Origin: an uncultured Lachnospiraceae bacterium
GTDB taxonomy: Bacteria > Bacillota > Clostridia > Lachnospirales > Lachnospiraceae
Direction: 5' to 3'
NCBI GenBank assembly: GCA_947644545.1
Contig: CANRZW010000009.1
Location: 1-64,000 of the forward strand
DNA: 64,000 nucleotides
In this document: positions 63,322 through 64,000 of the stretch, piece after piece
Layout of the letters: every line of letters starts with the position of its first letter
Numbering within the stretch: the first letter of the stretch is position 1
Notes under the pieces: generated by a model
Database searches by the model: none
Told to the model about the DNA's origin: nothing
What the model saw: the letters and a program-made list of their open reading frames with translations, nothing else
Position numbers and translations under genes: made by a program

Positions 63322-64000
63322 TCACAGCGTTACGATAATACCGCCGTCATTGGCATACATGCTGCTGATGCCGGCCGTATCCATGATCACAACATTCTTA
63401 TAGGAAGCCCTTTTCTCCATCAGGGTACGCACATATTCCGCCCGCTCCGGACAGTTACAATGGGTGATCATCAGCGTCCTCTTCTCCGGATGCGCCACAT
63501 CAGCCACGATATTGTCCGCCAGCTTGGCAAGCGCCTTATTGATACCGATCGCCTGTCCCTTCTGTTCAATCACGCCCAGATTCCCGATCATGACCGGTTT
63601 AATATTCAATGTCGATGCCACCAGCGCTTTGACACCGCTGAGCCTTCCGTTCTTACGTAGCGTCTCCAGGTTGTCCAACACGAAATAAGTGCGCATCTTC
63701 CGCTTGAATACTTCTATCTTCTCAACCGTTTCCTCATAGGACAATCCGGCCTCCTTATAACGCATAATCCGCATAGCCAGCTGAGTCTCCCCACAGCTGG
63801 CAGACTCTGAGTCCACCACATGAATCTTCTTTTCTCCATATTTCTCATGGTAAAGATTTCTGCCCAGCTCCGCGCTGTTATAGCTTCCACTCAGATGTGA
63901 GGACAACGTCACCACATAGATCTCTTCCGCTTCACAATGATAAGCCTCCATAAACTTCTCAGGGGAAGGGCAGGAAGACTTCGGACATAACGGACAGGAC
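63322..64000 (-). CDS. DegV family protein (5' end beyond the window)
   Basis: A fatty-acid-binding DegV protein that supplies host-independent fatty acids to acyl phosphate pathways in related bacteria. The frame is open to the window edge, with the family's TSCPSPE-like start (SCPSPEKF) lying upstream of the internal ATG at 63951. It continues with VVTLSSHLSGSYNSA, VVDSESASCGETQLAM, LETLRKNGRLSG and LNIKPVM. About 226 codons are visible against roughly 280 in full proteins, so the missing part is outside the window rather than deleted. Confidence 0.88.
   Translation of the reverse strand, partial: SCPLCPKSSCPSPEKFMEAYHCEAEEIYVVTLSSHLSGSYNSAELGRNLYHEKYGEKKIHVVDSESASCGETQLAMRIMRYKEAGLSYEETVEKIEVFKRKMRTYFVLDNLETLRKNGRLSGVKALVASTLNIKPVMIGNLGVIEQKGQAIGINKALAKLADNIVADVAHPEKRTLMITHCNCPERAEYVRTLMEKRASYKNVVIMDTAGISSMYANDGGIIVTL

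Overview
The window looks like the chromosome of a Gram-positive anaerobe of the Clostridia, most likely a Lachnospiraceae-type bacterium. This is an inference from gene content: a ThrH-type homoserine kinase/phosphoserine phosphatase, a PheB-type ACT protein, a GerMN lipoprotein beside a WalRK-like pair, NhaC, DegV, and a Gram-positive pel locus without outer-membrane components. Promoters are sigma-A type, Shine-Dalgarno sites are strong, and intergenic DNA is AT-rich. No rRNA, CRISPR array, insertion sequence or complete prophage was seen. About 52 protein genes and one tRNA can be supported, mostly on the minus strand.

Layout. 1-1200: a tRNA-Gly(GCC) whose 3' end is duplicated about 1 kb away, enclosing a DUF4258/YgiT toxin-antitoxin-like pair, probably an island remnant. 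1450-4710: a membrane-anchored GH3 hydrolase, a strong promoter driving an unassigned transcript, and an alpha/beta hydrolase. 4944-9626: aspartate kinase, homoserine dehydrogenase and an ACT regulator (threonine/methionine branch), then glyA. 9959-17317: lipid kinase, PAP2 protein, glycosyltransferase, an SfsA-MutY fusion, a 5'-nucleotidase, a DUF1653 protein and a LexA-type promoter with no obvious gene. 17588-24753: GH3 beta-glycosidase, NhaC antiporter, ApbE, ThrH (supplying the homoserine kinase step missing from the hom/ask group) and DNA polymerase III delta. 24879-33659: a response regulator fused to a ppGpp synthetase, a TIM-barrel protein, ComEC, GerMN lipoprotein, histidine kinase, response regulator and ComEA. 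34385-35324: an ECF sigma/anti-sigma pair that looks acquired.

35546-45183 is arginine biosynthesis: argC, argJ, argB and argD run leftward with four passengers, and argG diverges from argC across a region with ArgR-like boxes. 45245-57509 is a nine-gene Pel exopolysaccharide locus: pelD, pelE, a DUF2194 gene, pelF and pelG, followed by CotH, VTC-domain, DUF4956 and DUF4832 genes.

The most interesting feature is just upstream of pelD. A segment of about 150 bp (57528-57681) is bounded by inverted repeats with recombinase-site-like symmetry. It carries one consensus sigma-A promoter, which in this assembly points away from the pel operon. A Hin/Gin-sized serine recombinase gene lies directly beside it. 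This looks like an invertible promoter switch that makes Pel production phase-variable, captured here in the OFF orientation. Since PelD retains an RxxD motif typical of c-di-GMP inhibitory sites, the polysaccharide may be under two layers of control: a heritable DNA switch and a second messenger.

58549-62595 is a two-component system with an ABC exporter, followed by a DUF1294 membrane protein and a DegV protein cut by the window end.
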